A stretch of 64,000 nucleotides of DNA from Candidatus Aphodovivens avistercoris (GTDB lineage: Bacteria; Actinomycetota; Coriobacteriia; Coriobacteriales; Eggerthellaceae): positions 55,532 to 119,531 of the forward strand of contig DVIW01000007.1 of NCBI GenBank assembly GCA_018710945.1. Reading direction: 5' to 3'. Below, in pieces: positions 17,652 to 28,457 of this stretch. The stretch's first letter is position 1, and each line of letters begins with the position of its first letter. The notes below the pieces were generated by a model. The model was not told where the DNA came from. It saw only the letters and a program-made list of their open reading frames with translations, and did not search any database. Both the position numbers and the translations under genes were made by a program.

Positions 17652-19469
17652 CTACTCCCCCACCATCTGCTGGACGTACACGTCGTTGCGCAGGGCGCGG
17701 GCGTGCTCGGGGCTCAACTCGCCCGCGCGGCGCATGGCCTTGATGAACTCCAGCTCGCGGGCGAGCGCCTGGTCCTGGATGTCGATGACCGCCTCGCGCA
17801 CCATCCCCAGCGCCATCATGTGCGCGGTGATGCCGTCGGCTTCGTCGTCCTCGATGTCCGCCAGCGCCTCGGCGATGGCGTCGGAGGACTCGTAGAGCTC
17901 GCCGCAGCGCGCGGCCAGGACGCGCCCGCGGGCGGCTACTTCGGGGCTGGCCTCCGGCGCCAGCTCCACGATGCGGTCGGCGTAGCGTTTCATGACGATG
18001 GCCGTGGCCGGCTCGTCCACTTCCTGCGGAAGCGGGACGCCGGCCGCCTGCGCGGCACCCGCCGCCCCCTCGCGCGCGTCCGCGGCCGCTTCGCCCGCGT
18101 TCCCCTTCACCGCGCCGGTGAGGTGGCTGTCGGCCTGGATGGAGGCCACCACGCGCTCCAGCAGCGCGATCTCGGCGTCGACGTAGGCCCGCGAGCGCTT
18201 CTCATGCGCTTTGCGCGGGGCCAGAAGCCGCAGCGCGAAGTTCGCCAGCAGGAGCGTGCACAGGATGACGCCCGAGGCGATGGACAGCAGCTCGTCGCGG
18301 TAGGGAAACGCCTCGCCTGCCGCCGTGGCGGCGGGCATGGTGAGCAGAAGCGCCAGCGTGATGCCGCCCTTCGGCCCGGCGAACGCCATGGCCAGCGTCC
18401 CCTTCAGCCCCCGGCGCGTGAAGCAGCTCCGCGCGCCCGCCCCGCGGCGCACGGCGTCGACCAGATCCATCCCGAAGATCCACAGGAAGCGCACCGCCTC
18501 CAGCGCCACCGCCACGGCCAGCACCACGGCCACGATGCCGGCGGCGCCCAGCGCGCCGTGGTCCAGCGCCAGCGTCAGCACGCGCGGCAGCTGCATGCCC
18601 AGCACCACGAAGATGATGCCGTTCATCACGAACTCGAAGGTCTTCCACACGCTGGCCGCCTGCATGCGCAGCCGCGCCGTGGCGGCGGTGCGCTTCTGCG
18701 GCAGCAGCGACAACGCCATGCCGGCCATCACCACGGCGATGACCCCGGCCAGATGCAGCTGCTCGCAGATCAGGTAGATGACGAAGGGCGCCAGAAGCTC
18801 CAGCACCACGTGCACCGTGGGGTTGTCCAGCCCGAAGCGGCGCACGCCCGTCAGAAGCAGCCAGAACGCCACGCCCAAAACCGCGCCCGCCGCCATGCCG
18901 CCGAACAGCTCCAGCGCGAACTCCTCGCCCGCATGCGTGAGCGAGAACGCGCCCGAAGCCGCCACGCCGATGGCGCACTTGAACGCCACCGTGCCCATCA
19001 CGTCGTTCAGCAGCGCCTCGCCGTTCAGCAGCGCCTCGTGGCGCTTCCCGAAGCGGAACTCCTTCGCCAGCTGCGTGACGGCCATCGCGTCGGTGGAGCC
19101 CATAGCCGCGCCCAGCGCCAAACACGCCGCCAGCGGAATGGCGGGCACAAGCGCGTGCAGCGTCCCGCCCACGACCGCCATGGTGGCCAGCACCAGCCCG
19201 GTGACCAGCGACGCGATGCCCCAGCGGTTGCGCCACAGGGCGCCCGAGTCCACATGGCGCGACTCGTTGAAGTGCAGCGGCGCCAAAAACAGGATGAACA
19301 GAAGCTCGAAATCGATGCCCTCCGACAGGGCGCCGGGCAGGGCGAACGCGATGACCGCGCCCAGGGCTATCTGCACGAGCGGCAGCGACACGCCGCGCAC
19401 GATCTGGTCGAGCAGGCTCGAAGCCACGATGGCGACGAGCAGGAACAAGATGAGTTCGAGCAGCTCCAC
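17652..19469 (-). CDS. CPA1-family monovalent cation:proton antiporter
   Basis: A 605-residue membrane protein with about 12 hydrophobic helices in its first ~420 residues and a hydrophilic C-terminal domain (~420-605) probably cytoplasmic. CPA1 landmarks include GAAMGSTDAMAV and GEALLNDVMGTVAF, the latter carrying the conserved ND pair of the ion site. It would exchange Na+ or K+ for H+ across the membrane; ion choice cannot be judged. The start is the GTG at 19469, preceded by GGAGGAAGGGG. It lies 294 bases upstream of the mutase gene and seems to be its own unit. Confidence 0.88.
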   Translation of the reverse strand: MELLELILFLLVAIVASSLLDQIVRGVSLPLVQIALGAVIAFALPGALSEGIDFELLFILFLAPLHFNESRHVDSGALWRNRWGIASLVTGLVLATMAVVGGTLHALVPAIPLAACLALGAAMGSTDAMAVTQLAKEFRFGKRHEALLNGEALLNDVMGTVAFKCAIGVAASGAFSLTHAGEEFALELFGGMAAGAVLGVAFWLLLTGVRRFGLDNPTVHVVLELLAPFVIYLICEQLHLAGVIAVVMAGMALSLLPQKRTAATARLRMQAASVWKTFEFVMNGIIFVVLGMQLPRVLTLALDHGALGAAGIVAVVLAVAVALEAVRFLWIFGMDLVDAVRRGAGARSCFTRRGLKGTLAMAFAGPKGGITLALLLTMPAATAAGEAFPYRDELLSIASGVILCTLLLANFALRLLAPRKAHEKRSRAYVDAEIALLERVVASIQADSHLTGAVKGNAGEAAADAREGAAGAAQAAGVPLPQEVDEPATAIVMKRYADRIVELAPEASPEVAARGRVLAARCGELYESSDAIAEALADIEDDEADGITAHMMALGMVREAVIDIQDQALARELEFIKAMRRAGELSPEHARALRNDVYVQQMVGE

Positions 19470-19581
19470 GCGGCCCCTTCCTCCCAGCGTCCTTGCGATG
19501 CCGCCACCCTACCACAGAACGCCCCAACGCGCCGCACCGCGCAGGCAGGCGGCACCGGGCGGACGCCGCGGAGCGGATGCG

Positions 19582-20043
19582 CTAGACCAGACCGGGGAAA
19601 CCCTGCTGGCGCAGGGCCTCGTACAGGCCGATGGCGACCGAGTTCGCCAGGTTCAGGCTGCGCAGGCCCGCGCGCATGGGAATGCGCACGCTGCGGTCGG
19701 GGTGGGCGGCCAGGATGCCGGGGTCAAGCCCGCGGCTCTCGCGCCCGAACACCAGAAACGCGTCCTTTCCGTAACGCACCTCGGTAAAGCCGCGCTCGGC
19801 GTGGCCGGTGAACAGGTGCAGCTCGTCTGCGCCGTGAGCCTCGAAGAACGCCTCGGCGCAGGGCCAGCGCACGATGTCCACCTCGTCCCAGTAGTCGCAT
19901 CCCGCGCGCTTCAGGTTGCGCTCCGTCGGGCGGAACCCCATCGGCTCCACCAGGTGCAGCCGCGCCCCTGTGCACGCGCACGTGCGCGCCACGTTGCCCG
20001 CGTTCTGCGGGATCTCCGGCTCCACCAGCACGATGTTGAGCAT
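19582..20043 (-). CDS. trmL: tRNA (cytidine/uridine-2'-O-)-methyltransferase TrmL
   Basis: The 153-residue SPOUT-class enzyme methylates the 2'-O of the wobble nucleotide (position 34) of certain leucine tRNAs. It shows the family start IVLVEPEIPQNAGNVARTCA, FGRESRGLD and the C-terminal knot motif IPMRAGLRSLNLANSVAI. Length and motifs match TrmL/YibK, the minimal SPOUT fold without an extra RNA-binding domain. A GAGGGGAG ribosome site precedes the ATG at 20043. Confidence 0.94.
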   Translation of the reverse strand: MLNIVLVEPEIPQNAGNVARTCACTGARLHLVEPMGFRPTERNLKRAGCDYWDEVDIVRWPCAEAFFEAHGADELHLFTGHAERGFTEVRYGKDAFLVFGRESRGLDPGILAAHPDRSVRIPMRAGLRSLNLANSVAIGLYEALRQQGFPGLV

Positions 20044-20195
20044 GTCTGCCGCTCCCCTCTCTGTGCCCGCGCCGGGAATCCGTCCGGCTCCTTCAGCCTG
20101 TTCGAAATCGGGAAATCACCGAAGCCGCCCCGGGCAGCCGGCGCGCCGCCCGGCAGGCCCCGAAACCGGCCGCCCTTCGGCCAGCGCCCCGGCCG

Positions 20196-22331
<2,136 letters not shown>

Positions 22332-22682
22332 GATGCGCGCCTTCGTTTCAGTGACGGGCGGACGGCGGCATGCCTGCGCGCCGGCGCCCGGATTGCCGTG
22401 CTTCGTTCAGCTGCCCGGTCGCCCCGCTTCGCGCGCCGCCTGCGACGGCAGGCGGGCGGAGGGCGGCGGAAAGCCAACCGCTTATGATAGCCGAAAACCG
22501 CGCCGCATGTTCCAGTGAACGCGCGCCGGCCATGCAAGGCCGGCGAAGACGAGGCGGCGCGCCGCAGGGCGAAATGAAACGACCGCAGTCCCAAACCCGC
22601 CACCGAGCCGCGCCACGCGGACGCTACAATGGGAACGCGGCGCGGCGTTGCGCCCGCCGCCCCCCCTCGAAAGGAGGCCGCC
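22332..22682. other. Divergent intergenic region, ABC-F gene / small membrane gene
   Basis: This 351-base gap has no gene. It carries a TATCAT on the minus strand at 22484-22489, suited to the ABC-F gene, and a TACAAT on the plus strand at 22625-22630, suited to the small gene at 22683. Neither has a good -35 box. Most of the rest is GC-rich sequence without obvious structure. Confidence 0.5.
22625..22630 (+). promoter_or_regulatory. -10 element of the small membrane protein gene
   Basis: TACAAT (five of six consensus bases) lies about 52 bases before the ATG at 22683, which has a strong AAAGGAGG ribosome site. The -35 region is not recognisable. Confidence 0.4.
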
Positions 22683-22862
22683 ATGACGATGAACCCCCAC
22701 ACCACGGCCACCGGGCTGCGCACCGAGAGCAAGCTCGCCTCGAAGGCCGCCGCCACGAGCGCCCCCGCACGCGCCGCCAAGCGCTCCTTCACGCCCGCCG
22801 CCCTGCTGAGCGCGGCGTTCATCCTCGGCGTGACGCTCATCGCCAAGGCGTTCTACGACTAA
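22683..22862 (+). CDS. Small single-helix membrane protein, unknown
   Basis: A 59-residue product beginning MTMNPHTTATGLRTESK. The N-terminal ~33 residues are polar with Ala/Lys/Arg content, and one hydrophobic segment (PAALLSAAFILGVTLIAKAF) lies at the very C-terminus, followed by YD. This suggests a tail-anchored or single-span protein with its N-terminus in the cytoplasm. I do not recognise a family. The near-perfect AAAGGAGG seven bases before the ATG and a TACAAT upstream argue it is real. It is divergent from the ABC-F gene, with no downstream partner before the tRNA. Confidence 0.6.
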   Translation: MTMNPHTTATGLRTESKLASKAAATSAPARAAKRSFTPAALLSAAFILGVTLIAKAFYD

Positions 22863-23242
22863 GGCCGCAACCGGAAGGGCGCAGCGCCCGTGCGTTGCCG
22901 GCGCAGGCGGTGCGCCGATAGCGGCGATGCGGCGTCGGGGGCACCGAGGACACCGGCGAGGAACCTCGGGGCAGCAAGAGCCGCCAAGGACATCGGAAAG
23001 AGTTGCCGAGAGCGCCAACCGAAGCTGCCGAGCGAGCCGAACGAGCCACGAAACGAGCGGAACCAGAAACCGAAGGCCTCGGCAGCGTGACAGCTTTGCA
23101 AGCCGTCACCTAGCTTCTTGATATTCGCGCGTTTCGACCCAACGAAAATCGGCTGAAAAAAGCATTTGACGAACGCCGTTCTTCTGGTAAACTACGTTCT
23201 TGCTGACGCGCCGAACCGCTTGGCGCGACGGCTTGACAACAT
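22863..23242. other. Intergenic region between small membrane gene and tRNA-Val
   Basis: No credible gene. 22960-23090 is unusually rich in CGAA-type words (ACGAGCC, GCGAGCCG). A hairpin at 23087-23109 (GTGAC and GCTT arms pairing with AAGC and GTCAC around TGC) could end the upstream transcript, but no T-run follows. From 23110 the sequence becomes more AT-rich and holds the tRNA promoter. Confidence 0.5.
23166..23193 (+). promoter_or_regulatory. Promoter of tRNA-Val
   Basis: TTGACG (23166-23171, five of six bases), a 16-base spacer and TAAACT (23188-23193) preceded by TGG form an extended -10 promoter. Transcription would start near 23200, about 43 bases before the mature tRNA. Confidence 0.7.
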
Positions 23243-23317
<75 letters not shown>

Positions 23318-23327
23318 TGGATTGCCA

Positions 23328-23363
23328 GGCCACCGGGTCGTTTCCCGGTGGCCTTTCTCTTTT
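23328..23363 (+). terminator. Intrinsic terminator after tRNA-Val
   Basis: A perfect 10-base-pair stem, GGCCACCGGG with CCCGGTGGCC around a TCGTTT loop, is followed by the pyrimidine run TTTCTCTTTT. It begins ten bases after the tRNA 3' end. This is the clearest Rho-independent terminator in the window. Confidence 0.92.
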
Positions 23364-23475
23364 CCAGCCCCCAAGGATCCGCGGATTCTGCAAATGCTCT
23401 GCTAACGGGGCAAGGCCGCGCCCCCCGCGCACCCGAGACAACGCCGGAAGGGCTCCTTGGCTCGGCGCGCAGAGC

Positions 23476-24114
23476 CTAGCTGTTGAAGATGGCCATCCAC
23501 GACATGCCGTCGCGCTCGGCGGTGCGCAGGAACTGCATGCCCATCTTCGAGTTGATGATGTTGTTGTAGGCGATCTTGGCCGCCGGCCCCACGATGAAGA
23601 AGTTCACCAGCACGGCGCACGCAAGCGACAGCGGCAGCGTGGTGAAGTACGCGACGAAGAACTCGGCGGGCGGGTTCAGCAAAAGCGTCATGATGGCGCC
23701 CATCACCGTGCCCATCACGCCCACGTTCGCCAGCGTCATGGCGATGCCGCGCGCGACGCCCTCGAAACGCGGCAGGATGAAGCGCGGGGCGATGAAGCCG
23801 ATGGCGGCGTCGCCGATGAAGGTGCGCACCAGAAACGCGATGCAGAACACGAGCGGGTACATCCAGTGCGCGGTGGCGAAGAACTCCAGCCCCGAATGCT
23901 GCACGCCGTTGATGGTGGCCATGAACGTGACCATGCCGCCCACCATGAGCACTTTGAAGATGGCCTTGCCGGGCGCGGCGGCCGGCGTGTTCGCCTGGCC
24001 CTTGAGGCAGTCGAGGTAGGTGCACGCCGAGGGCATCGACGCGGCGGCGTCGCTGCGCGAGGGGACGGCTGCGGGCGCATCAGCCAGGATGCGGTCGGTT
24101 TCGTTCGTTGCCAT
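23476..24114 (-). CDS. DUF2798-like membrane protein, function unknown
   Basis: A 212-residue protein with a polar N-terminus (about 45 residues, including two cysteines) and four hydrophobic segments arranged as two similar halves: the first starts near IFKVLMVGGMVTFMATI, the second near RGIAMTLANVGVMGTVMG. Each half has a membrane pair with an FxxxFxxxxPL-like turn, the pattern of DUF2798. I therefore call it a tandem DUF2798-like protein, but the match is from memory. The start has an AAAGGAA ribosome site. A perfect TATAAT lies 237 bases upstream, giving a long leader. Confidence 0.7.
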   Translation of the reverse strand: MATNETDRILADAPAAVPSRSDAAASMPSACTYLDCLKGQANTPAAAPGKAIFKVLMVGGMVTFMATINGVQHSGLEFFATAHWMYPLVFCIAFLVRTFIGDAAIGFIAPRFILPRFEGVARGIAMTLANVGVMGTVMGAIMTLLLNPPAEFFVAYFTTLPLSLACAVLVNFFIVGPAAKIAYNNIINSKMGMQFLRTAERDGMSWMAIFNS

Positions 24115-24350
24115 GGCGGCGGTTCCTTTCGTCAGAGGCGAAACGGCGCGGCCAGGGCACGCGGGCGCACGGGCTCCAAGCAGGCGGGCGGGCAGTCAGG
24201 CGCGGACTCGCGAACCTGCAGGCACCGCAGCGCGCAGTGCCCTCTCCGCCCGCCTGCAGCATGGCGGCAGCGCGGTTGCAGCCGATGCGTCGTTTCCGTT
24301 TCGATAAGGGGAAGGGGGCGAAGCGCCCCGATTCGTCTCGTTCGCCTCCG

Positions 24351-24356
24351 ATTATA
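24351..24356 (-). promoter_or_regulatory. Perfect -10 hexamer for the DUF2798-like gene
   Basis: The minus strand reads TATAAT at 24356-24351. The -35 region 17 bases upstream (CGTGGA) is poor. The resulting leader is about 230 nucleotides, opening with a short GC hairpin at 24329-24315 followed by CTTCCCCTTAT. Confidence 0.55.
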
Positions 24357-24391
24357 GGGGGCGTCCCCCACGCTCCACGAATCCGCCACAG

Positions 24392-24542
24392 CTTCCCCCG
24401 GCGAACGGCGGGCGCCCAGACGCGCAGCCGCGCCCAAACGGCCCGCAAACCCGATCAGCGGCGCCGAGAGGGCCGAAACCGCGGCCTGCCGCTCGCATCC
24501 GCCTTCCCTCGGCGAACGGCTGGCTGTCCAGACGCGAAGCCG
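24392..24542. repeat. Two direct copies of a 39-40-base intergenic unit
   Basis: 24392-24430 and 24503-24542 share CTTCCC(C/T)CGGCGAACGGC at the left and CCAGACGCG(C/A)AGCCG at the right, with about 85% of positions identical and one indel. The copies are 111 bases apart and lie outside genes. Confidence 0.6.
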
Positions 24543-24656
24543 GGCACGCCCCGCTCAAGCGCGCTCCCGCCTGCGGCTGCATTCGACACAAGGCCGCCGG
24601 GCGCACTCCCTTTCGAGGCCGCCCGCCCGCATTCGCCTTCCCGGGCGCCAGCCAGC

Positions 24657-25274
24657 CTACCCCTCCAGCCGGAAGCGCCACGCGCAGGCGCACGTGCCGT
24701 CCACCGCCTCAGGATGGCAGCTGTCGCACGTGCAAACGATGCGCTCGTCCAGGGCGCGGGCGAAGCAGCCGTACTCCAGCAGCCCCACGCTCTTGCACGG
24801 GTGCAGCGGCATGCCCTTGCGGGTGCGCGCGGCCTGCACGCGGCACGTCGTCACGCGGAACACCAGCTCGTCGCCTTCCCAGCGCAGCTCGGTCTCGTTG
24901 CACAGCGACGTGAGCTTCAGCGGCAGCGCCGCGGCCAAGCCCTCCAGGCCGCAGCTCTCTCCCAGCCCCAGAAACGCCTTCAGGCGGCGCGCCTCGGTGG
25001 CCGAGTAGCGCCGCCAGGCGTTCTCGTCGTGGCGAATGGCCGCGTCCATGCCGCATTCCGCTTCGATGGACTGGAACCACGTCCCGTCGATGGCGAACAG
25101 GTTCTTCGAGCACAGCACCGCGTAGGCCGCCAGCTGCTCGCGGAAAAGGCCCGCAAGCCCGTCGCCGGGACCGAACGCGCGCCCGCCAACGCGCCCGTCG
25201 GCGCGCTCGCCGCCATCTGCGTGCGCACCTCCCGCTCCGCAGGTCCCGCGCACGGCCTCCTCGCTACTCGCCAT
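24657..25274 (-). CDS. DUF6125-like (thiazoline-carboxylate-hydrolase-like) protein
   Basis: A 205-residue soluble protein. The conserved part runs from about residue 45 (LAAYAVLCSKNLFAIDGTWF) and ends with a Cys-rich tail (CTCDSCHPEA...CACAWRF). The pattern of a WF-x-E motif, many cysteines near the C-terminus and the LPLKLTSLCNE block recalls DUF6125 proteins; I would not assign a reaction. The first 40 residues are Gly/Ala/Arg-rich and may not be conserved. Its ATG at 25274 overlaps the purine phosphorylase stop by 11 bases, so the two are translationally coupled. Confidence 0.65.
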   Translation of the reverse strand: MASSEEAVRGTCGAGGAHADGGERADGRVGGRAFGPGDGLAGLFREQLAAYAVLCSKNLFAIDGTWFQSIEAECGMDAAIRHDENAWRRYSATEARRLKAFLGLGESCGLEGLAAALPLKLTSLCNETELRWEGDELVFRVTTCRVQAARTRKGMPLHPCKSVGLLEYGCFARALDERIVCTCDSCHPEAVDGTCACAWRFRLEG

Positions 25275-26136
25275 CGGATGCCGCCTCCCCCATGCGGGCG
25301 ACGATGCCGCTCACCAGCCGGCAGAACCCGTCCTCGGCGCGCTTGGCCACCTCGAACACCTCCGCGTCGCTGGGGTTGGCGCCTTCCACGCCGCACGCCA
25401 TGTTCGACACCAGCGAGATGCCCAGAACGCGCATGCCCACGTGCCGCGCGGCGATGACCTCTTCCACCACCGACATGGCCACCGTGTCGGCGCCCCAGGC
25501 GCGAAACGCCCGGATCTCCGCCGGCGTCTCGAAGCTGGGCCCCAGAAGCCCCAGGTACACGCCCTCCTGCACGCGCACGCCCTCCGCGCGCGCCACCTCG
25601 TGCGCCAGCGCGCGCAGCGCAGGGTCGTAGGCGTCCAGCATGGAGAAGAAGCGCATCGACAGCCCGTCGGGGTCGGTGCCGACCACCGGGTTGCGGCCGG
25701 TGAAGTTGATGTGGTCGCTCATGATGCAGAAGTCGCCCACCTGGTAGGACTCGTTGATGGCGCCGGCCGCGTTCGTGGTGATGAGCGTCTCCACGCCCAG
25801 CTCGCGCAAGAGCCACACGGGGAAAGCCACCTCCTGCGCGGTGTTGCCCTCGTAGCCGTGCAGGCGGCCCTGCATGGCCAGCACCTCTGCGCCGCCCAAC
25901 CGGCCTGCGACGAAGCGGCCCACGTGCCCGGTGGCGGTGGAGGTCTTCATGTGCGGCACCTCGCCGAACGGGATGAACAGCGCATCCTCTATCTGCTCGG
26001 CCAACGGCCCCAAGCCCGAGCCCAGGATGATGCCGATGCGCGGCGCGCGCTGGCCCATGCGCCCGCGCATGACCTCCCGCGCCTCCTGCAGGCTCTCCTT
26101 CAGCGCGTTGCGCGCCCCCTCGTTCGCTTCCGCCAT
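25264..26136 (-). CDS. punA: Purine nucleoside phosphorylase (PNP-I type)
   Basis: A 290-residue cytoplasmic enzyme that splits inosine and guanosine with phosphate. Motifs: IILGSGLGPLA near residue 35, GRLHGYEG, TNAAGAIN, and the base-binding segment VSNMACGVEG. Glu in FETPAEIRAF and the phosphate-site residues are kept, matching trimeric PNPs (PunA/DeoD-2). A TAGAAT on the minus strand at 26266-26271 may be its -10. It is co-oriented and overlapping with the DUF6125-like gene downstream. Confidence 0.95.
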   Translation of the reverse strand: MAEANEGARNALKESLQEAREVMRGRMGQRAPRIGIILGSGLGPLAEQIEDALFIPFGEVPHMKTSTATGHVGRFVAGRLGGAEVLAMQGRLHGYEGNTAQEVAFPVWLLRELGVETLITTNAAGAINESYQVGDFCIMSDHINFTGRNPVVGTDPDGLSMRFFSMLDAYDPALRALAHEVARAEGVRVQEGVYLGLLGPSFETPAEIRAFRAWGADTVAMSVVEEVIAARHVGMRVLGISLVSNMACGVEGANPSDAEVFEVAKRAEDGFCRLVSGIVARMGEAASDGE

Positions 26137-26398
26137 GCCTCCCGCCTTTCGCTCGCTCCGGATCCGCGCGCCGCCACCGGGCGGGTACCGGGCAGCCGAG
26201 CCGCCCGATGCCCGCCCCGGCCCGCATCGCGCGCCGCCTCGGTATCAGATCATGTCAACTATCCCATTCTAGCGGACTGCCCGCCCTTGCGGCGGCAGAT
26301 CCCGCATCCGCCCCGCATGCAGCCCGATGCCCTGCGCTTCCCCGGCCCTCCCCGTGGCGGAAGGCGCCGTTCCCGCCGCCGCGCCCGGCGGCTTTCCC

Positions 26399-26404
26399 TA
26401 TACT
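26399..26404 (+). promoter_or_regulatory. -10 hexamer of the LOTUS-DUF3825 gene
   Basis: TATACT (five of six) lies about 28 bases before the ATG at 26433, which has an AGGAGG ribosome site. No clear -35 element. Confidence 0.45.
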
Positions 26405-26432
26405 GGAACCCGTGAAGAAAGAAGGAGGACCC

Positions 26433-28368
26433 ATGACCGTCCAGCTGACCATCGAAGAGAAGAAGCGCCTTTACTGCACCCTCGACACGCTGCTCGATGA
26501 GAAGGAGAACGTGCCGCTGGCGGCAATCGGCGTGCTGCTGCACCGCAACGGGCTGACACCCCAACGCTACGGGTACGGCAAGCTCAAGCCCTTCCTGCAG
26601 GAGCTCGGCACCAACCGCGAAGGGGGCTTCCTCACCTTCGCGGAATGGGAGGTGAACGGCGGGCCAGACCTTCGCCACCTTCCACCGCAACCCCGCCTGG
26701 GACGAGGCCGGCGCCGGAGCGCGCTGGACCGACGAGCCGCAGGAGGGCGTCCTCCCGCCGCGCGACCCCTCCGCCGGAACGGTCGGGCGCTCCTTCGGGG
26801 AAACCGCTTGCACGCCGCATGCCGCAGACCCCGCCGAAGCAGACGCGCCCTTCGGCGACGGCGCCGAATGCGTCGCACAACCGGCCGAGCCGGCCACTGC
26901 AACCACGCCCGCCGAGCCGGTCGCTGCAACCGCCGAGCCAGCTCTGGCGCGCGGACCCCTCGCCGAGCTGGCCGCCCGCCTTGCCGCCCAGTGCGCCGCG
27001 CAGCCCGACTACGCAAGCGCGCCCGCGCCGGCGGAGATTTTGGCAACCACCGCGCCCGTGCTCACCGACTTCTGCTACGTCCCCCACGCGCGCCAGGAGC
27101 AGGTGCGCGCCGCCGCGCCGGGCTACCATCCGCTCGAGGTGGTCTGCGTCGGCTGGCAGGCCGCCCGCGCCGCCGAGGCCGTGCGCGTCTACGAAGGCAA
27201 GCTGGTGTTCCCCCTGCCCGCCCTGCGCGCCGACGGCAAGACGCCGCTGGAAGCCTCGCTCAAGCCCCAGACGGAGAGCGGCTCGAACCTGCTGCCGTGG
27301 TTTCTGTCCTACATCAACGACTTCGTGAAGCCCGATGGAGCGAAGACCGCGCCCAGCAAGGCCATCGAGCGGTTCGCGTGGCTGGGCAACTGGGACGCGT
27401 TCCTGGAGAAGCTGGCCGACGTTGCGCTGGACGAGCAGTGGGACTTCGAAGCCGGCCGCCCCGACGAGAACGGCCACAGCCGCGCCATCCTGAAAAGCTA
27501 CCTGTGCACGACGTTTTACCGCCTCCAGAAGGAGGGCAAGGTGGCCATCGCGCCCGACGACACGCTGGCCGCGTTCAACACGGGGTTGGTGAACGACCGC
27601 TACGACGACATCTTCTGCTGCTTCGAGCCCTCCGCCGGCCCCATCCCCTGGGAGTTCGCCGGGTTCGCCACGGCGGGCGCGCGCGGGCTGGGCAAGCGCC
27701 TCGTAAGCCTGTTCAACCCCCTGCCCGAGACCGCCTCGTACTTCGACCGCAAGGAAGACATGCTCTTCAACCTGGACAAAGAGCTCATCACCGACTACGA
27801 CCACGTGATCTTGGACAACATGGAGCGGCTGCCCATGGAGTTTCTGGAAGAGGAAATGCGCGGCAGCGCCGAGGCGACAGAAGTGCTGGCAGAGCTGCGC
27901 GGCGAGCGCGACCGCACGCGGCGGCGCGCCCTGTTCGCCGAGCTGAGCGAGATCGTTGACGGCGACGCGCGGCTGTTCCGCCGGCTGCGCTCGGGGCTGG
28001 AGGACGCCGTGGACACGGCGCGGCGGCGCGTGCGCTGGAACTACAAGACCGCCATCCCCTCGTACTACCCGCGCGGCAACACGATGAGCCTGCTGCTGCC
28101 GCTGAGCCTTCTGCGCGACAACGAGGCGGACGCGGCGCTGGTGGTGCAGCTGATGCCGTCGGGCAACTACCAGGGGCAGACCATCCTGACGATGCGCCAG
28201 GCCTACCAGAACGCGCGGCTGATCTGCCGCCCCGACAGCGACTGGCTCACCCCCGCCCGCGCCGACGCGGCCGAGCCCGACGATCCGGAGCTCGAAGCTG
28301 CCGAGCAGCGCGCCGACGGAACAAATGCGGAAGGAGAAACGGAAGCGCAGGAAGAAAGAGCCTGGTAG
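26433..28368 (+). pseudogene. LOTUS/OST-HTH-like plus DUF3825 protein, interrupted by a single frameshift
   Basis: The first 77 codons (26433 to about 26664) encode MTVQLTIEEKKRLYCTLDTL and a small winged-helix LOTUS-like domain (VPLAAIGVLLHRNGL, then GKLKPFLQEL). The frame then continues out of register, while the +1 frame from about 26665 stays open to the stop at 28368 and encodes QTFATFHRNPAWDEAG, an Ala/Pro-rich linker, and a full DUF3825 domain (LPWFLSYINDFVK, SKAIERFAWLGNW, FNTGLVNDRYD, RRRVRWNYKTAIPSYYP, LICRPDSDWL). Removing one C near 26664 restores one 644-residue protein. Such proteins are thought to bind RNA. The downstream frame has no nearby start with a ribosome site. A sequencing error or a programmed shift cannot be excluded. 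Confidence 0.85.
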
Positions 28369-28457
28369 GAACCGTGCTTTCGCGCGGGGCGCGGGGCGCA
28401 CGGCACGAGCGCCCCGCAGCCGCAGCCCGGCAACCAGCGGCCGCGGCCTGACAGCCC

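Larger units (their letters stand above)
24115..24656. other. Long intergenic region with promoter, leader hairpin and repeats
   Basis: These 542 bases hold no convincing gene on either strand. They contain the TATAAT promoter of the DUF2798-like gene, a GGGGCG/CGCCCC hairpin at 24315-24329 just after its expected transcription start, and two related 39-40-base units (24392-24430 and 24503-24542). The remaining sequence is GC-rich and unstructured as far as I can see. Confidence 0.55.

Noticed and set aside
15936..19787. Open frame of about 1280 codons on the plus strand across the mutase and antiporter genes
   Set aside because: Antisense to two well-identified genes; rich in His, Arg and Gly, as expected from high-GC third positions read backwards.
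22509..22520. GTTCCAGTGAAC as an SOS operator
   Set aside because: The half-sites are in the opposite order to the Gram-positive LexA box (GAAC-N4-GTTC), and the neighbouring genes are not DNA-damage genes.
27040..28368. DUF3825 part as an independent gene starting at the TTG at 27040
   Set aside because: No ribosome site at the TTG, and the frame is open and meaningful upstream, matching the LOTUS-linked protein after removing one base.
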